Part shown: positions 44,901 to 53,660 of the stretch, one piece after another
Position numbering within the stretch: position 1 is the first letter of the stretch
How the letters are laid out: the number at the start of each line of letters is the position of its first letter
Assembly (NCBI GenBank): GCA_030386875.1
Contig: CM059564.1
Location: forward strand, 43,978,075 to 44,042,074
Direction: 5' to 3'
Length of the DNA stretch: 64,000 nucleotides
Origin: Morinoia aosen
Taxonomy: Eukaryota; Arthropoda; Malacostraca; Amphipoda; Talitridae
Translations under genes and position numbers: made by a program
The notes under the pieces: generated by a model
What the model saw: only the letters and a program-made list of their open reading frames with translations
The model's database searches: none
What the model was told of the DNA's origin: nothing

Positions 44901-47574
44901 ATGACAAACAAATATGTATATCCATCCTAATAGCACCCGTCATTAAAACGTTCTTGTACTTATACACTGGTGAAACTCCTATCACAGATACGGTCATTGA
45001 GCGTCCTTGTGAGAGTCACAGAGAGACGGAGGAAGATTAGATTATTAGTTAGTTTAAGCCTCCCTATCCTCAACAAATGAGATCCAGAAAGAGGATAGAA
45101 GAAGGCACCATTTAGTATGGAGTCAAGGGAACGTGGAATCTATGCAGAAAAGGCATAGAAACAGTAAGATAAGAAAGAAGTTCATGAAAAAAAATCAAAA
45201 TTGAAGAAGAAAGTAGTAGGTGTTGAAAAAACAGGACAGCAGTGAACCGAAAGAAGATGGTTCTAACACTTTGACTGCGACAACTAAATATTAAGGTCAA
45301 CACTAAACTCAATTTTAATGTCAATTGTAGTAAGCTATTTGGAAAATACCAAACATGAACTGAATCGTGTCTTCATTTAGCATTGATTAAATATTGATGA
45401 ATATTGAGTTTGCGACTACTGGCCGGTCAGCAGCATTATAAAAATTACCTCCGTGTACCACCGGTGGCGCACGTCGCAGTCAAAGAGTTAACATAACAAA
45501 AGCATTTTCTTTCAACAAAAAGAAGGCCTACCTAACTCTCAGCTTGGGCCCTCACATTGTCCACCTAGGAGTGCTAATTCCCATAGGTACAATAGTTGTA
45601 TCCCCCTGAGGGGAGAGACGGAAGAAGCGGACACCAAACATAAATAGAAATTAACGTATGTAAATAAACACACCAAGGATATTGTTAGGCAAGAAAATAA
45701 CAGGACTAAAGCTAGGTAATGACTCACAGGGCTCATCATGAGTAGGAACACCTTCAGCCACTGCGCGAACTGCGGAGCTGCTTCATCCACCTCGATGACG
45801 AAGTCTTCTTTGTACCGCAGCCACTGCTCGTAGTCTGCTGGGGCCGCCATGTCAGCCTAGGAACATGGATTTGCAGAGGCTAAGTTTGCTCAGGTTATCC
45901 CTCTGGTGAAGGAGCAGCATCATACACCAGTAAAATAAATACAGAAAGAAAAACAGGACAGCAGTGAACTCACAAATGTTGGTATATTACATAACGGACA
46001 GTATTTAATTTAAACAGAAAAGTGTACCTAACTCTCAGATCGGGTCCTCACATTTTCCACCTGGGAGTGATAATTCCCATAAATACAATAACTCAATAGA
46101 GACCAGCGACTGGGAACTGTTTCTGCTGAATTTTAGCTCAAAAAACAGAGGGCAACTACTGTAAGTGGTCAATATAATTTAAAAAAATGTGTTTGCAGTA
46201 AAATTAATCAAATTGGACAGTATTGCCTCAAATTTAATCATTTTTGATTAAAATTTAATGTTCATTTCATACCCAAATAACAAAATGAAAATAAAAATTG
46301 TTCATGTGAAATTTAAGCAAAGACTCCATAATCCGCAACGAAGGCGATCGAAGAGATGAGACGATCTAGTATGGACTAAAGAAAAGAAAATGGGAAATCT
46401 ATGCATTAGATGTGTTCTCACACAAGATACCGTGCGCACACAAACAGCAAGTTAAGAATGAAGAGAAAGAAAAGACAAAGAATGTTTAGCAAAAAAGGAA
46501 TCAAAATGGGAATGGAAGGTAGAAGTCCCCGAAGGCTTATCGTTAGCCGAGATAACACTATTCCCTTCAAGGCGCCGGTCCTTACAGCACAGGTTAGACA
46601 AACCTAACAACCTAAGCCTATATTGCCTATTGAGGAGTAAACGTTGCATCTTCAAATCATTTGTTTCGATTTTGAAATGATTATAAATAGCAGCTTGTAC
46701 TTGACTTTTAGTTCATTTCTGTGGTTGGCTATTCAGTGTGAAAACAGGCTAAACGAGTTAGCCGTCTTACTTTATTCCATATATTATTGTCATAAATAGT
46801 CATTTTTCGACAGGTAAAGTCTATAGGAGGTTCAGTTTTAGACGAGTACGCTCGTCGATGACTAGAAAATAACCACTAGGTGAAAACTTGCTTACTTGTT
46901 TATGTCATGGAAAAGAGATCACTTTCATGAGCAATTTTATAGAAAGTGAAATGAGTAACTTGTAACCTACTATATATTACCTACTTGTTACCTATAGAAA
47001 GTGAAATGAGTAACTTGTAACCTACTATATATTACCTACTTGTTACCTATAGAAAGTGAAATGAGTAACTTGTAACCTACTATTGTTACCTACCTAAGCG
47101 AAAATGAATCGCCGAAATTGAATGGCCAACTTAAATTATACATCTTTGTCAAATGACGCTCCAGTCAGACCGTGACTGATCACTTTCAACTATCATCTGC
47201 AATTTTAGGTTCGATAAGCGATGATATACTACACGAATAAATACTAAGCTCAATTGAAAATTTCAATCCTATGAAATACTTTTTCGAGAAAAATATTGCA
47301 TATATGGTTCACGTTCTTCAAGGCTTTGGTTTGGATGCAACTAGCTTCTGGCGCAGTTGTGACGAAGAGGCCGACTTGCTGTACAGAGTGATGGAGAAAA
47401 TGAAATATGTGAAGACCAGGTAGAAGCTCGTTTAGTTTTAAAGCGGAAACATTCAAAACTAAGCACCAACGAAAAACTAAAAGGATCAATTTTCCTGCCT
47501 AGGCTGACCAATTTGCCAACGGTGCAGCGCCCCGTAAGTTCCTGAACTACCTCATACACCTGCGCGCCATCCAT
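23825..47574 (-). CDS. TIR-domain adaptor-like protein, seven exons
   Basis: Minus-strand gene. Exons 47574-47509, 45856-45728, 43969-43786, 33627-33488, 28298-28077, 26849-26676 and 23962-23825 join in one frame (351 codons, junction phases 0,0,1,0,0,0); the gene continues to an unseen 3' end. Residues 1-75 are alpha-helical (MDGAQVYEVVQELTGRCTVG, then DYEQWLRYKEDF). A TIR-like fold follows from about residue 98: WDCCVVCSDSDHDLA (strand A), then ACLLQDVPPGGRLLDAAEAM (BB-loop and helix B), STVVFVLCTPDLV and SRKIVPVVVPTS. A coiled coil, EQRQVRDTRQLQAETRRLL, comes next. The Glu that NAD-cleaving TIR domains carry after box 2 is not evident, so a scaffold or adaptor role in Toll-like signalling is more likely than an enzyme. 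It is not clearly MyD88, SARM1 or BCAP; no symbol is given. Confidence 0.6.
24085..24420 (+). repeat. Family A, near-complete copy
   Basis: One of the best copies. It starts TTTAGATTAG, then CAAACCGCAACAAAGGCGTT, CACCATTTAGTATGGACTTG, a purine-rich middle (GATGAAAAACAGGACAG), then AAGAAGGCCTACCTAAC and CTCGGGACTTCACAT, ending GTGCTAACTCCCATCGATAC and CTTGAGGGG. About 340 bp. Confidence 0.82.
25005..25300 (+). repeat. Family A copy
   Basis: Shares AAGCCTCCCTATCCGCCACG, CACCATTTAGTATGGATTTA, GGGAACGCGGAATTTATGC, a GAAAAACCGGACAGCAGTG stretch and TTTTCCCCTAGGAGTGCTGA in the family order. Diverged at the 3' end. Confidence 0.78.
25840..25995 (+). repeat. Family B copy
   Basis: Holds GGTCGGTCAGCAGCATTATG, AAAATTCCCTCAGTAACC and the CCACCGGTGG palindrome, in the order of the intact copy at 45266-45488. 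The outer ends are decayed. Confidence 0.6.
26676..26849 (-). CDS. TIR gene exon 6, coiled coil
   Basis: Acceptor TTCCACAG, donor AAG|GTGAGA; 58 codons, phase 0 to 0. A Gln/Arg/Glu-rich heptad-like helix: EQRQVRDTRQLQAETRRLLQ then AVKKALELFQSAPS. Strongly GC-rich compared with flanks. Confidence 0.68.
26850..28076. other. TIR gene intron 5
   Basis: AT-rich; no repeat or open frame of note. Confidence 0.5.
28077..28298 (-). CDS. TIR gene exon 5
   Basis: Acceptor GTACATAG, donor CAA|GTGAGC; 74 codons, phase 0 to 0. DCLAIHLSNAAKSRKIVPVV supplies the last TIR helix and strand. The rest (RIFPLGAILFRPIRLTEPK) is basic and Pro-containing. The acceptor lies at the edge of a family A copy. Confidence 0.66.
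28307..28575 (+). repeat. Family A copy lacking its 3' third
   Basis: Begins AGATTAGATGTTAAAGTCTC, has CGCCATTTAGTATAAATATG, GGTGCATAGAAACAGTAAG and two runs of AACAGGACAG. It ends after AACATGACAAAAAGC without the GGGAGTGCTAATT end. The first bases overlap the polypyrimidine side of the TIR exon 5 acceptor on the other strand. Confidence 0.72.
28590..30018 (+). repeat. Diverged tandem duplication, unit about 680-750 bp
   Basis: Unit one, 28590-29230, and unit two, 29266-30018, share in order CTCCATTTTATCCCA, GAGTTTTCTTAAAA, CGTTTTTCGAAGTC, CATTTTCAATA next to a TA/TG-rich microsatellite, AATGGAATAAAGCGC-like, and GTTTGTTTACGCATTTCT. The microsatellites (TA at 28951-28966; GTGTGCG/CACATA at 29620-29720) differ between units. 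Function unknown. Confidence 0.75.
30313..30605 (+). repeat. Family C repeat with short internal units
   Basis: A tail-conserved repeat also at 52231-52510. The first part is diverged ~24-bp units like GCCTCGTATGGTTTGTCTAT TAGTA. The second part is well kept: TTTAGGACGTCCTATATTAA, CAATATGTTG, CATGTATCTCATGTGGCAAC, then TTGAAAAATAAAC. The AATAAA-containing end suggests the 3' end of a retroposon. Confidence 0.72.
30608..30675 (+). repeat. Family A 3'-end fragment
   Basis: CAACACTCAGTTCGGGACGT then CTCCTGGGAGTGCTAATTCC: the last ~70 bp of the family, joined directly to the A-rich end of the family C repeat. Confidence 0.6.
31190..31520 (-). repeat. Family A copy, reverse orientation
   Basis: Read on plus: CCTCATTGGAACAACTATTG, GAATTAGCGCTCCCA, GATCCCGAGCTGAACGTTAG GTAGG, CTTCTTACTGTTCATTGCAG, TTTCATACTAAATG and GGAGGTTTAACCTAAC, the reverse complement of the family in full order. 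Confidence 0.75.
32090..32260 (+). promoter_or_regulatory. Promoter-like island, plus strand
   Basis: CCAAT at 32097-32101 and TATAAAAG at 32168-32175 inside a GC-rich stretch, followed by an exon-like segment that ends at a donor-like AGGTGAG (32249-32255). A second GC-rich block, 32580-32805, follows an acceptor-like TTCACAG. No open frame follows, so a non-coding transcript, a 5' UTR or a retroelement LTR are all possible. Confidence 0.35.
33488..33627 (-). CDS. TIR gene exon 4, BB-loop to strand D
   Basis: Acceptor GTGTTCAG; the first two bases complete Ala (GGYY-ACLLQDV). It encodes QDVPPGGRLLDAAEAMLSG, then STVVFVLCTPDLV, then RGLARVAYQ. The end fits CAG|GCGAGT, a GC-AG donor, which keeps phase 0 into exon 5; no GT donor gives a better join. 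Confidence 0.68.
34911..36920 (-). pseudogene. CR1-like LINE reverse transcriptase, one internal stop
   Basis: 36920-35442 encodes RT motifs AAGPDGIPS, NYRPIALTSHVTK, FRRGRSC, YLDFAKAFDKV, GVPQGSVLGP and SFADDTRVL. The stop at 35444-35442 interrupts a C-terminal LPLLEYCCQLW-type segment: the frame resumes unchanged as CCQLWSPSTVGEVQ and runs to 34911 (QRTFTARIDGMQSFDYWKRL). One substitution (Tyr codon to TAA) explains the break. Another frameshift separates this part from the endonuclease near 36940-36970. Confidence 0.88.
37015..37921 (-). pseudogene. CR1-like LINE endonuclease, frameshifted
   Basis: The N-terminal half (37921-37514) shows ISCNIEGL and GGIAVFVRED; the C-terminal half (37563-37015), in a different frame, shows VVMYRPPA, ILGDFNFPRINW and LSDHRLIV. 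The two frames cross near 37540-37600. The second half ends at a TAA (37017-37015), after which the same frame continues with EVCSKYAPPK. Confidence 0.8.
37897..38564 (-). pseudogene. CR1-like LINE ORF1 remnant
   Basis: 38564-38259 encodes a CX7CX8CX3H zinc finger (CRHYLKGQCKHGLKGSSCKF then AH), followed by a decayed second finger. 38205-37897, in another frame, encodes a coiled coil (SFLELRRQVQEIQNLLTLLQ). Together they look like a nucleic-acid-binding ORF1 split by a frameshift near 38220-38260. Confidence 0.68.
40193..40545 (-). promoter_or_regulatory. Promoter- or LTR-like island, minus strand
   Basis: On the minus strand, three CCAAT boxes (40545-40541, 40493-40489, 40453-40449) precede TATATAAGG (40380-40372); AATAAA follows at 40198-40193, about 180 bp downstream. 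The block is GC-rich in an AT-rich intron. CCAAT, TATA and a close polyadenylation signal resemble the U3-R-U5 order of a solo LTR. No matching second LTR or internal region was seen. Confidence 0.35.
41030..41215 (+). repeat. Family A, 3' half
   Basis: Contains CACTGAACCAAAAAAAGATG, GGAAGACCTACCTAACC, CTCGGGACCTCACATTTCCC and TCCTGGGAGCGCTAATTTCG in family order. Confidence 0.75.
41386..41575 (+). mobile_element. 190-bp PIF/Harbinger MITE
   Basis: Ends AGCGGCCCATAGACGATCAA and its inverse, flanked by TAA at 41383-41385 and 41576-41578. The 3-bp TAA duplication is characteristic of PIF/Harbinger. Termini are the same as those of the 2.6-kb element at 48720-51306, which makes it a deletion derivative. 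The inside is made of short inverted ATTGACAAT-type units. Confidence 0.92.
43786..43969 (-). CDS. TIR gene exon 3, start of TIR domain
   Basis: Acceptor TTGTTTTAG, donor TACG|GTAAAT; phase 0 in, phase 1 out. It carries WDCCVVCSDSDHDLAVAEEF and then RKNLEKGGYY, the first strand and helix A of a TIR domain. It is GC-rich against AT-rich introns. Confidence 0.7.
43985..44345 (+). repeat. Family A, near-complete copy
   Basis: Starts TTAGATTAGATGTTAGCTTA AGCCTCCC and ends CTCCTGGGAGAGCTAATTTC, then ACTATTGTTGTATCCCCCTC. The middle is diverged but collinear with other copies. Confidence 0.78.
45040..45610 (+). repeat. Family A copy split by a family B insertion
   Basis: The 5' part, 45040-45265, and 3' part, 45491-45610, form one family A copy when the 223-bp family B element is removed; the join restores the consensus around GATGGTTC-TAA-CATAACAAAA. 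The 3' end reads CTAGGAGTGCTAATTCCCAT and TAGTTGTATCCCCCTGAGGG. Confidence 0.85.
45266..45488 (+). mobile_element. Family B, intact 223-bp inverted-repeat element
   Basis: Terminal inverted repeats ACACTTTGACTGCGAC and ACTCTTTGACTGCGAC (one mismatch in 16). Flanked by TA (45264-45265 and 45489-45490), or by TAA if the end is drawn one base in, so either a mariner-type or a Harbinger-type MITE. It holds the CCACCGGTGG palindrome. No coding capacity. Confidence 0.82.
45728..45856 (-). CDS. TIR gene exon 2
   Basis: Acceptor TTCCTAG, donor CCT|GTGAGT; 43 codons, phase 0 to 0. Peptide ADMAAPADYEQWLRYKEDF then VDEAAPQFAQWLKVFLLMM: acidic, helical, unrecognised. Its GC content is well above the flanking intron. 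Confidence 0.68.
45955..46105 (+). repeat. Family A 3'-end fragment
   Basis: Shows AAACAGGACAGCAGTGAACT, then GTGTACCTAACTCTCAG, TCGGGTCCTCACATTTTCCA and CTGGGAGTGATAATTCCCAT. Confidence 0.7.
46318..46480 (+). repeat. Family A 5'-half fragment
   Basis: AATCCGCAACGAAGGCGATC, GATCTAGTATGGACTAAAG and GGAAATCTATGCATTAG, then ACAGCAAGTTAAGAATGAAG: the first half of the family, diverged. Confidence 0.6.
46939..47095 (+). repeat. 55-bp tandem repeat, about 2.8 copies
   Basis: The unit starts ATAGAAAGTGAAATGAGTAA and continues CTTGTAACCTACTATATATT, ACCTACTTGTTACCT; starts at 46939, 46994 and 47049, nearly identical. The third copy is shortened. Lies in intron 1 of the TIR gene. Confidence 0.92.
47509..47574 (-). 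CDS. TIR gene exon 1, start codon
   Basis: ATG at 47574-47572 in context TTCAATGG; 22 codons. The donor TTG|GTCAGC is weak, but the phase (0) fits exon 2, and the joined peptide (TVGKL-ADMAAP) is plausible. A further upstream coding exon cannot be excluded. Confidence 0.5.
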
Positions 47575-48716
47575 TGAAGTTTTGATGCAAGATTCAATTG
47601 ATCGAGTGCGCGACCACTACCGTTGTTATCCGACGTGACAACCACTACGCATTTCATTCAACTATTTAAACTATAGAAGCCTTTATGACTTTCTAGTAAA
47701 AATAATGCTAAACGTATTTGAACGGCTCTTCGTTCTCCATGGAAACTATTGACCGATCTCTAAAATGGTTGGCATCGTATCATTACAAACGTTCCTGAAA
47801 CCAATGATGCAAAAATTTTCCTACAGTTGCCATTAAACTCGAGCAAATCAGCCAACATCGCCCTATCCTTTCGATTTAAATAAAATTGCATTTACGGACC
47901 AATGTCGGGATCAATTACGTAAGTGATTATTCACCTGAATTCATTCAACAGTAGACAAGGATAAATATCGTAAAATTACGAAATCCCATATCATAAAATG
48001 ATTAGGAATTACTATCATGACAAATTATTGCACAAATACATACAATTGATCCGAAATATCCTTACCATACACGCCTCATACCTTGATAGTTTCCAATGGA
48101 TCAAAAGAGGAATATCGAAAGCAAATACGCTGTATGGGACTAGGGCTGAATCTAAATAATTAGGCAAGAGAGGCTCCAAGCGATATGAGGTAACATTTGA
48201 AAAGCCCCAATAATTCACAGTAAAAAATTCGTGGTAACTGTCATCACTACGAGTCACTGGCTCACACACCATAAAAGTTTCTATTATTGAATTTTTAGAG
48301 CGACGAAATCCACTACTGCATACACTGAGCGAGTTGCGTGACGCACTATCACCTGCAACCAATTCTACAAACTGAGGCCTGCAGTAACCCAGCAGAATGA
48401 CTGAGGTGAAGCTATTACAAGTTTCGACTCAATAGCGTACAACCACATAGGGAGAGCTAACTCCACGTACTGCAGTTGCCAGTCGTCGCTATGCGGATGA
48501 ATATCCGCAGTTTACCATGACAAAAAAATATTTTCCTCCTTTTAATGCGCTAAGATTTATGATGAAAATCAGGCTCATTGGCCGGAGTTTTGAACCTTGA
48601 AAAAATGTGCATTTTTATAATTCCTGCGTTGTCTCGCATACCTAGTCAAGCAACTTTAAAAACGTTAATTTTCATGCAAGTTTAGAGTTAAACGCTATTA
48701 AATCCTAATGGAACAC
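47575..48716. other. Upstream of the TIR gene, unassigned
   Basis: Should contain the promoter and 5' UTR of the minus-strand TIR gene. No TATA box at a convincing distance and no CpG-rich block was seen. No repeat recognised. Confidence 0.35.
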
Positions 48717-48719
48717 TAA

Positions 48720-51306
48720 AGCGGCCCATAGACGATCAATTTTATTGTCAATATAATTGACAATGATGAATATTGACAATTAAATTGATCGTTTGTGGGC
48801 TTGATTGACGACCGTCAATTAATTGACTCAATGTATTGACTCAATAAAATCAGTTTGAGCCCGTAGACGACAGATTTCATTGTCAATATAATTGTCAATG
48901 ATGAACATTGACAATGATATTGATCGTGTGTGGGCTTGATTAACGACCGTCAATTAATTGACTCAATGTATTGACGAAATCAAATCATTTTGATTTTTTA
49001 TTGATGGTTCGTCAATATATTGAAACGTCCATTTGGACGCGTCAATATATTGCGTCAATATTTCATTCTGAGCTCTGGAAGTCGTAGTGTATGCACCTGA
49101 AAATACTTTGAATTTTATTTATGTGTACTCGCAGATCTGTTACTTCTTGCATGCTGGAGTGCGCTGCTACGGATATATGGTACTTTTTATGTCTTATTAT
49201 GAAAAATATCATTTGAATTTAGTGAAATAATTTTATTCATAATTATTAGCCTATTTATTAACATTATGTAGGAAAGTAAAAACCGGGACTTTTTCCTTGG
49301 AATCGGCGACTTTCGTACGGCTAAATCTGGTACTCTTAACAAAATACGTAGGGCAAGTTATGGAAACCAAGGCTGAGGGTGCTTACAAACTAAAAGACTG
49401 AAAGCGAGAAAGCAAGCGAGAGAGAAAGGTGTCAGCAGGATCTATCACACACAAAAAACACACAGTTTGCTCCTAAATGTCATGGAGAGATGTCTATAAC
49501 AGAAACGAGCAGTACAAGCATGTGTTTGTAACGTTGATTTCATTCCTTCTTCATCCCATTGCTTTGAAACATCTAATCTGTCCCTGTGCTTTGGATTTTT
49601 TGAGTTCGAAATGCGAGGTACAGCATTAACTTCGAGTATCAGAAGTTCAGTGTATGCTGGAGAATTGAGCAGTACGCCAACCTTATCGACATCTCACCGC
49701 GCACTACCAGGTAGCCAGCTTCTATATATCTGCAACTCTCAAGCGTGAAACAATCTTCGAGTCGGTTTCTCGCTTCAGTCAATCTTCAGTCTTTCTCGCT
49801 CGCTCTCTTGCTTGCTTGCAGTGTATGCACTCTCATAAGAATCCATGTTAATCAATTCAAGCTCGCTAGCTTTCTCTCATCAAATCGTTTGGTGTGCAGG
49901 CATCCTGACACTTTAGATATTTAATAGCTAGATCTATATGTTTTTGCTTAAACCTTTCTGTAAAGTTTGGATTGTAGATATTAGCTAAAAAAAATCTAGA
50001 TAGTTTTTTTAGCTTGCTTGATATTACCTTCCGGGAATTACACTTAAGCGATGCATATGATATATTACTCTAAATTAATATTATGCATTCGCTGTAATGT
50101 TTACTACTTCATTCTCATAAAATTTGCTGATTTGCTTAACCAAATTATTTGAATAGCGAACTTACCACGTTCAGAACACGTTATGTTCAGATTATGTAGC
50201 AGACCAAGACGGCTACTGCCATGTTTTTGGGCCACCATAGTGCAACTTTTAATTGTGATCATATGGTTGTTATGTTGTTATGTTAAAGCACATCTCCAAC
50301 TGCAAACCTTTTAATGATGTTTAAATGCATCCAACAAAATGCACAAACATTATCAAAAATGTATTGTATCCTCATTTCGAAAAACTGACCAATGATAATG
50401 GCAACAATAAGTTCAGTTTATTATTGGACGAAAGTAATGATATTTAAATCATGAAACTACTTGGGGTATCAGTTATATGTATACTACAGCGGTATATCTG
50501 AAAAGGGAAATCAACTTAGGAATTGCAGAAAAAGTAAAATGTGATGCAGATAGAATTGTGACAGCCCTAAAACAATTGTTGATAAGTAAGTATCTGAGCA
50601 TTGATAATTGCATTGCTAAAGGGACTGACATCCCCATTCGCCAGATATCTCAGCGTGAGCGACAGCCGTTGGCTAGGTGATATCGGTTCTCGCATGTTTG
50701 TTGATTCTTTTTGTATGTATGGAGTGAAGAGATGGAAAAGTTGATCAAATGATGTAGTGTCCATTCGAAGATAGTTCTTGAAATCTTCTGGCTCATTTGA
50801 ACGTAGTTCTTTCAGCAATGCGTCGATTCCGAATATTCTGCCACGTTCCCTGAGCCAGTTTTTGGCCCATGTCTTGCGTTTATGCGGGGATTTTCTTGAA
50901 GTTGAAATTGCCAACGCGAGCTCTACAATGGTAATTACTTCGTCGTTTATCACGGACGGCATCCGCAGAGCAAATGACTGGTTTTCATCAATTACATTGA
51001 TGCAAAGATTGACGCCGCAAGTGGGCAAAAAAAATCTCATCAATATATTGAGTCAATGATATTGACAATTGAATTGATCGTCTATGGGCTCAAACTGATT
51101 TTATTGCGTCAATACATTGAGTCAATTAATTGACGGTCGTCAATCAAGCCCACTGACGATCAATATAATTGTCAATATTCATTATTGTCAATTATATTGA
51201 CAATACAATTGATCGTCTGTGGGCCGCTTTAGTGGGCAAAAATGAAATCTCGTCAATATATTGAGTCAATGATATTGACAATTAAATTGATCGTCTATGG
51301 GCCGCT
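48720..51306. mobile_element. PIF/Harbinger element, 2.6 kb, decayed
   Basis: Ends AGCGGCCCATAGACGATCAA (left) and its inverse (right), flanked by TAA at 48717-48719 and 51307-51309. Both ends carry long subterminal arrays of inverted ATTGACAAT and GTCAATTAATTGAC units, including extra internal GGGCCGCT-type ends near 51228. The only recognisable coding part is the N-terminus of a HARBI1-type transposase on the minus strand. The catalytic DDE region and the second (Myb-like) gene were not found, so it is non-autonomous. Confidence 0.88.
50567..51043 (-). pseudogene. HARBI1-type transposase, N-terminal part
   Basis: Shows WAKNWLRERGRIFGIDALLK, ELRSNEPEDFKNYLRMDTTS, FDQLFHLFTPYI and SPSQRLSLTLRYLANGD, the standard N-terminal helical block of Harbinger transposases. 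After LANGD the family resemblance ends and the frame stops about 20 codons later; the catalytic domain (DDE) is missing. Full-length proteins are roughly 350-400 residues; this is 158. The N-terminal 40 residues overlap the subterminal repeats. Confidence 0.88.
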
Positions 51307-51354
51307 TAACACGCACGTCGATTTATATTGCTGTCAAACTCTTGAAGGCATGAA

Positions 51355-51545
51355 AGTTAGATTAGACGTTAGTTTAAGCCTCCCTAACCGTGGAAAAAGC
51401 GATTTGAAGTGAGGAAGGAGGAAGGCACTATTTAGTGTAGAAATCAGGGAACGCGGAATCTATGCAGAAGAGGTATAGACTAGATACAGTAAGTAGAGAA
51501 AGAAGTTCATGAAACCAGATAACAGTTGAAGAAAGCTACAAACTT
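51355..51545 (+). repeat. Family A 5' half, next to the Harbinger element
   Basis: Starts TAGATTAGACGTTAGTTTAA GCCTCCCTAACC, continues GGCACTATTTAGTGTAG and GGGAACGCGGAATCTATGC, and stops near AACAGTTGAAGAAAG. The 3' half is absent. Confidence 0.78.
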
Positions 51546-53010
51546 CAAATTAATTGCCTCCAGCACTACGGGTAATCAAGTTTCTGACAACATTCCAAAC
51601 TGGATAGTGTGTGCGAAACACCAGCACATGAAGGATAATATTTTTTCAACAGTGATTTCTTCCGGCGTCCGCTTTCAACAAGGGAGCTGGGATACTTGGC
51701 CTGGCACAAGCGCTCCTTTATTATGCCTAATAACATTGGACTTTTTTATAGAATCCAAGTTCTTTTTAAAAAATCCCATCTCAGGCGACAACGAGCAGTA
51801 GCGACAGTTCCTAAACATTTCCTCTTTAAACTGGAATTCGAGAGCGCTACTTTCACTTTATCCTAGCCTTTCGCTCACATATCAAAGCTAGATCATTCTC
51901 TTGCTTCTGACGAGAAAAGCTCATTCTTTTTGGTGCACGAGTGCAGGAAGCCGCTCTGATACGCTAACAATCAATGAACCACACTCTGATATCTTTTACT
52001 GCCTCTCGATTTTATGATAGTCTTGACTGAAGCAGTAATACAGACTACCAGGGACCTGTATCGTGTTTTTAATAGTAAGCTATCACAATGAATCAACATT
52101 TGTGTGCTAGGCTGGGGACACGTGGTAGCTCCCATAACTCTCAACCCTCGTGTGTTACAATTTACTGAAATGCATTGTAAAAAGTTAACCTAAGACAGGC
52201 TTTATTAGACCTCATCTTCTTAACGCCTTCGATTAGTACGCCTCGTATACTTTGTCCATTAATATGCCTCGTATGGTCTATCTATTTGTACACCTCTGAT
52301 AGTTTGTTTATTAATACACCTCGTATAGTTCGTCAATTATTATGCCTAGTATGCCTTTTCTATTTGTACACCTCTTATGGTTTGTCAATTAGTACTCCTC
52401 GAATATGGAACTTTTATTTTAGGACGTCCTATATTAAGAAACTTCAAAACCCAATATGTTGACATGTATCTCATGTGGCAACTTGAAAAATAAACGTTTT
52501 TCTTTCTTTTCCTTTCTTTCTTTAGCGAGCTGCTGAGCATATTTAGTGCCTGAAGACTAACGAAAGGTAAGAAGCATCCGATAACAAAAGTGTAATTTCT
52601 TCCTGTTGCATTCAACATGCGCAATTTAATAGGCAAACGTGCTGAAAATAGATTAGACTATCGGCTGCGCATTGCACCATGAAAACAGAAATAAGTACTT
52701 GAAAATTTTCAGCTTCTGAACGTTAATTTATCCAGCTTTAAAAATTGTTCTTAGTTTATAAAGATCTAAACTTTGCTCAGTGATTAAACTACAGATCACA
52801 AGGAATCTGACGAATTTCATGCTAAGAATTCTTTTTTCTAGCTGCAATGTTTCTTCCTAGCCTTAACTTTGTAACAAATTTTCAAAAAGGGCGTTTTCCC
52901 TGACTTTATAGTTTGTTGAATCCGGTAAAATCATTTGTCTTGACTCGGTTTCATTTGAATAAGATTAATCTTTATTGGGTCATCAAATTTGATACGATGT
53001 TAGTTATACA
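51546..53010. other. Mostly unassigned DNA with a family C copy
   Basis: Family C lies at 52231-52510. The rest has no recognised gene; the 91-codon plus-strand frame at 51526-51801 has no motif. Confidence 0.5.
52231..52510 (+). repeat. Family C repeat, second copy
   Basis: Same order as 30313-30605: short units with GCCTCGTATGGT, then TTTAGGACGTCCTATATTAA, CATGTATCTCATGTGGCAAC, TTGAAAAATAAACGTTTTTC. The tail is almost identical in the two copies and the unit array is diverged. Confidence 0.75.
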
Positions 53011-53225
53011 TTTTGGCTGCGACGTGTGCCACCGGTGGTACACGGAAGGAATTTTCATAAAGCTACTAACCGACCTGCTGTCACAAATCAAATTTTTTAA
53101 AATACCTAATCAAAATTTAATGAAGACACGATCCAGTTAATGCATAAGATTTTCAATATTGCTCTCTCCAATAGGCTTTGAATTTAAATTTAATGTTAAC
53201 CTTCAGTTTTACCAGCCGCAGTCAG
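53011..53225 (-). repeat. Family B copy, reverse orientation
   Basis: GGCTGCGACGTGTGCCACCG GTGG, then AAGGAATTTTCATAAAGCTA, then AAGACACGATCCAG, ending near CAGCCGCAGTCAGTG. It abuts a family A copy on its right. Confidence 0.68.
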
Positions 53226-53660
53226 TGGCCTCTCTAACCGCAACAAAGGCATTCCGAAATGAGGAAGGCACCATTTAGTATAGACCTGAAGAAACGCAAA
53301 ATCTATGCAGAAAGGGCATATAAACCGCAAGTCGTGAAAGAAATTTATGAAACAAAATAAGAGTTGAAGAAGAAAGTAGTGCTGAAAAACAGCACAGCAG
53401 TGAACTAGAAAAAGATGATCCGTAATAAAACGAAAAACCTCTTCTATTTCAACATACGGAAGGCTTACCTAACTATCAGCTCGTAACCTCACACTTTCCC
53501 CCCAGGAGTGCTAATTTCCATAAATGCAATAGTTGTATCCCTTGAGGGGTTATGTTTCAACAAAAAGACCTAACTTTTAGTTCGGGACTTTACATTCCTC
53601 CTGGGAGCGCTGATTCCCACTGATACAGCATCTGTATCCCATTGAGGGGGAAGAGAGCAT
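53222..53660 (+). repeat. Family A copy plus a second 3' end
   Basis: A collinear copy from CTCTCTAACCGCAACAAAGG to TTGTATCCCTTGAGGGG (about 53549), immediately followed by a second 3' end, 53550-53650 (TTTCAACAAAAAGACCTAAC ... CTCCTGGGAGCGCTGATTCC ... TGTATCCCATTGAGGGG). Confidence 0.8.
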
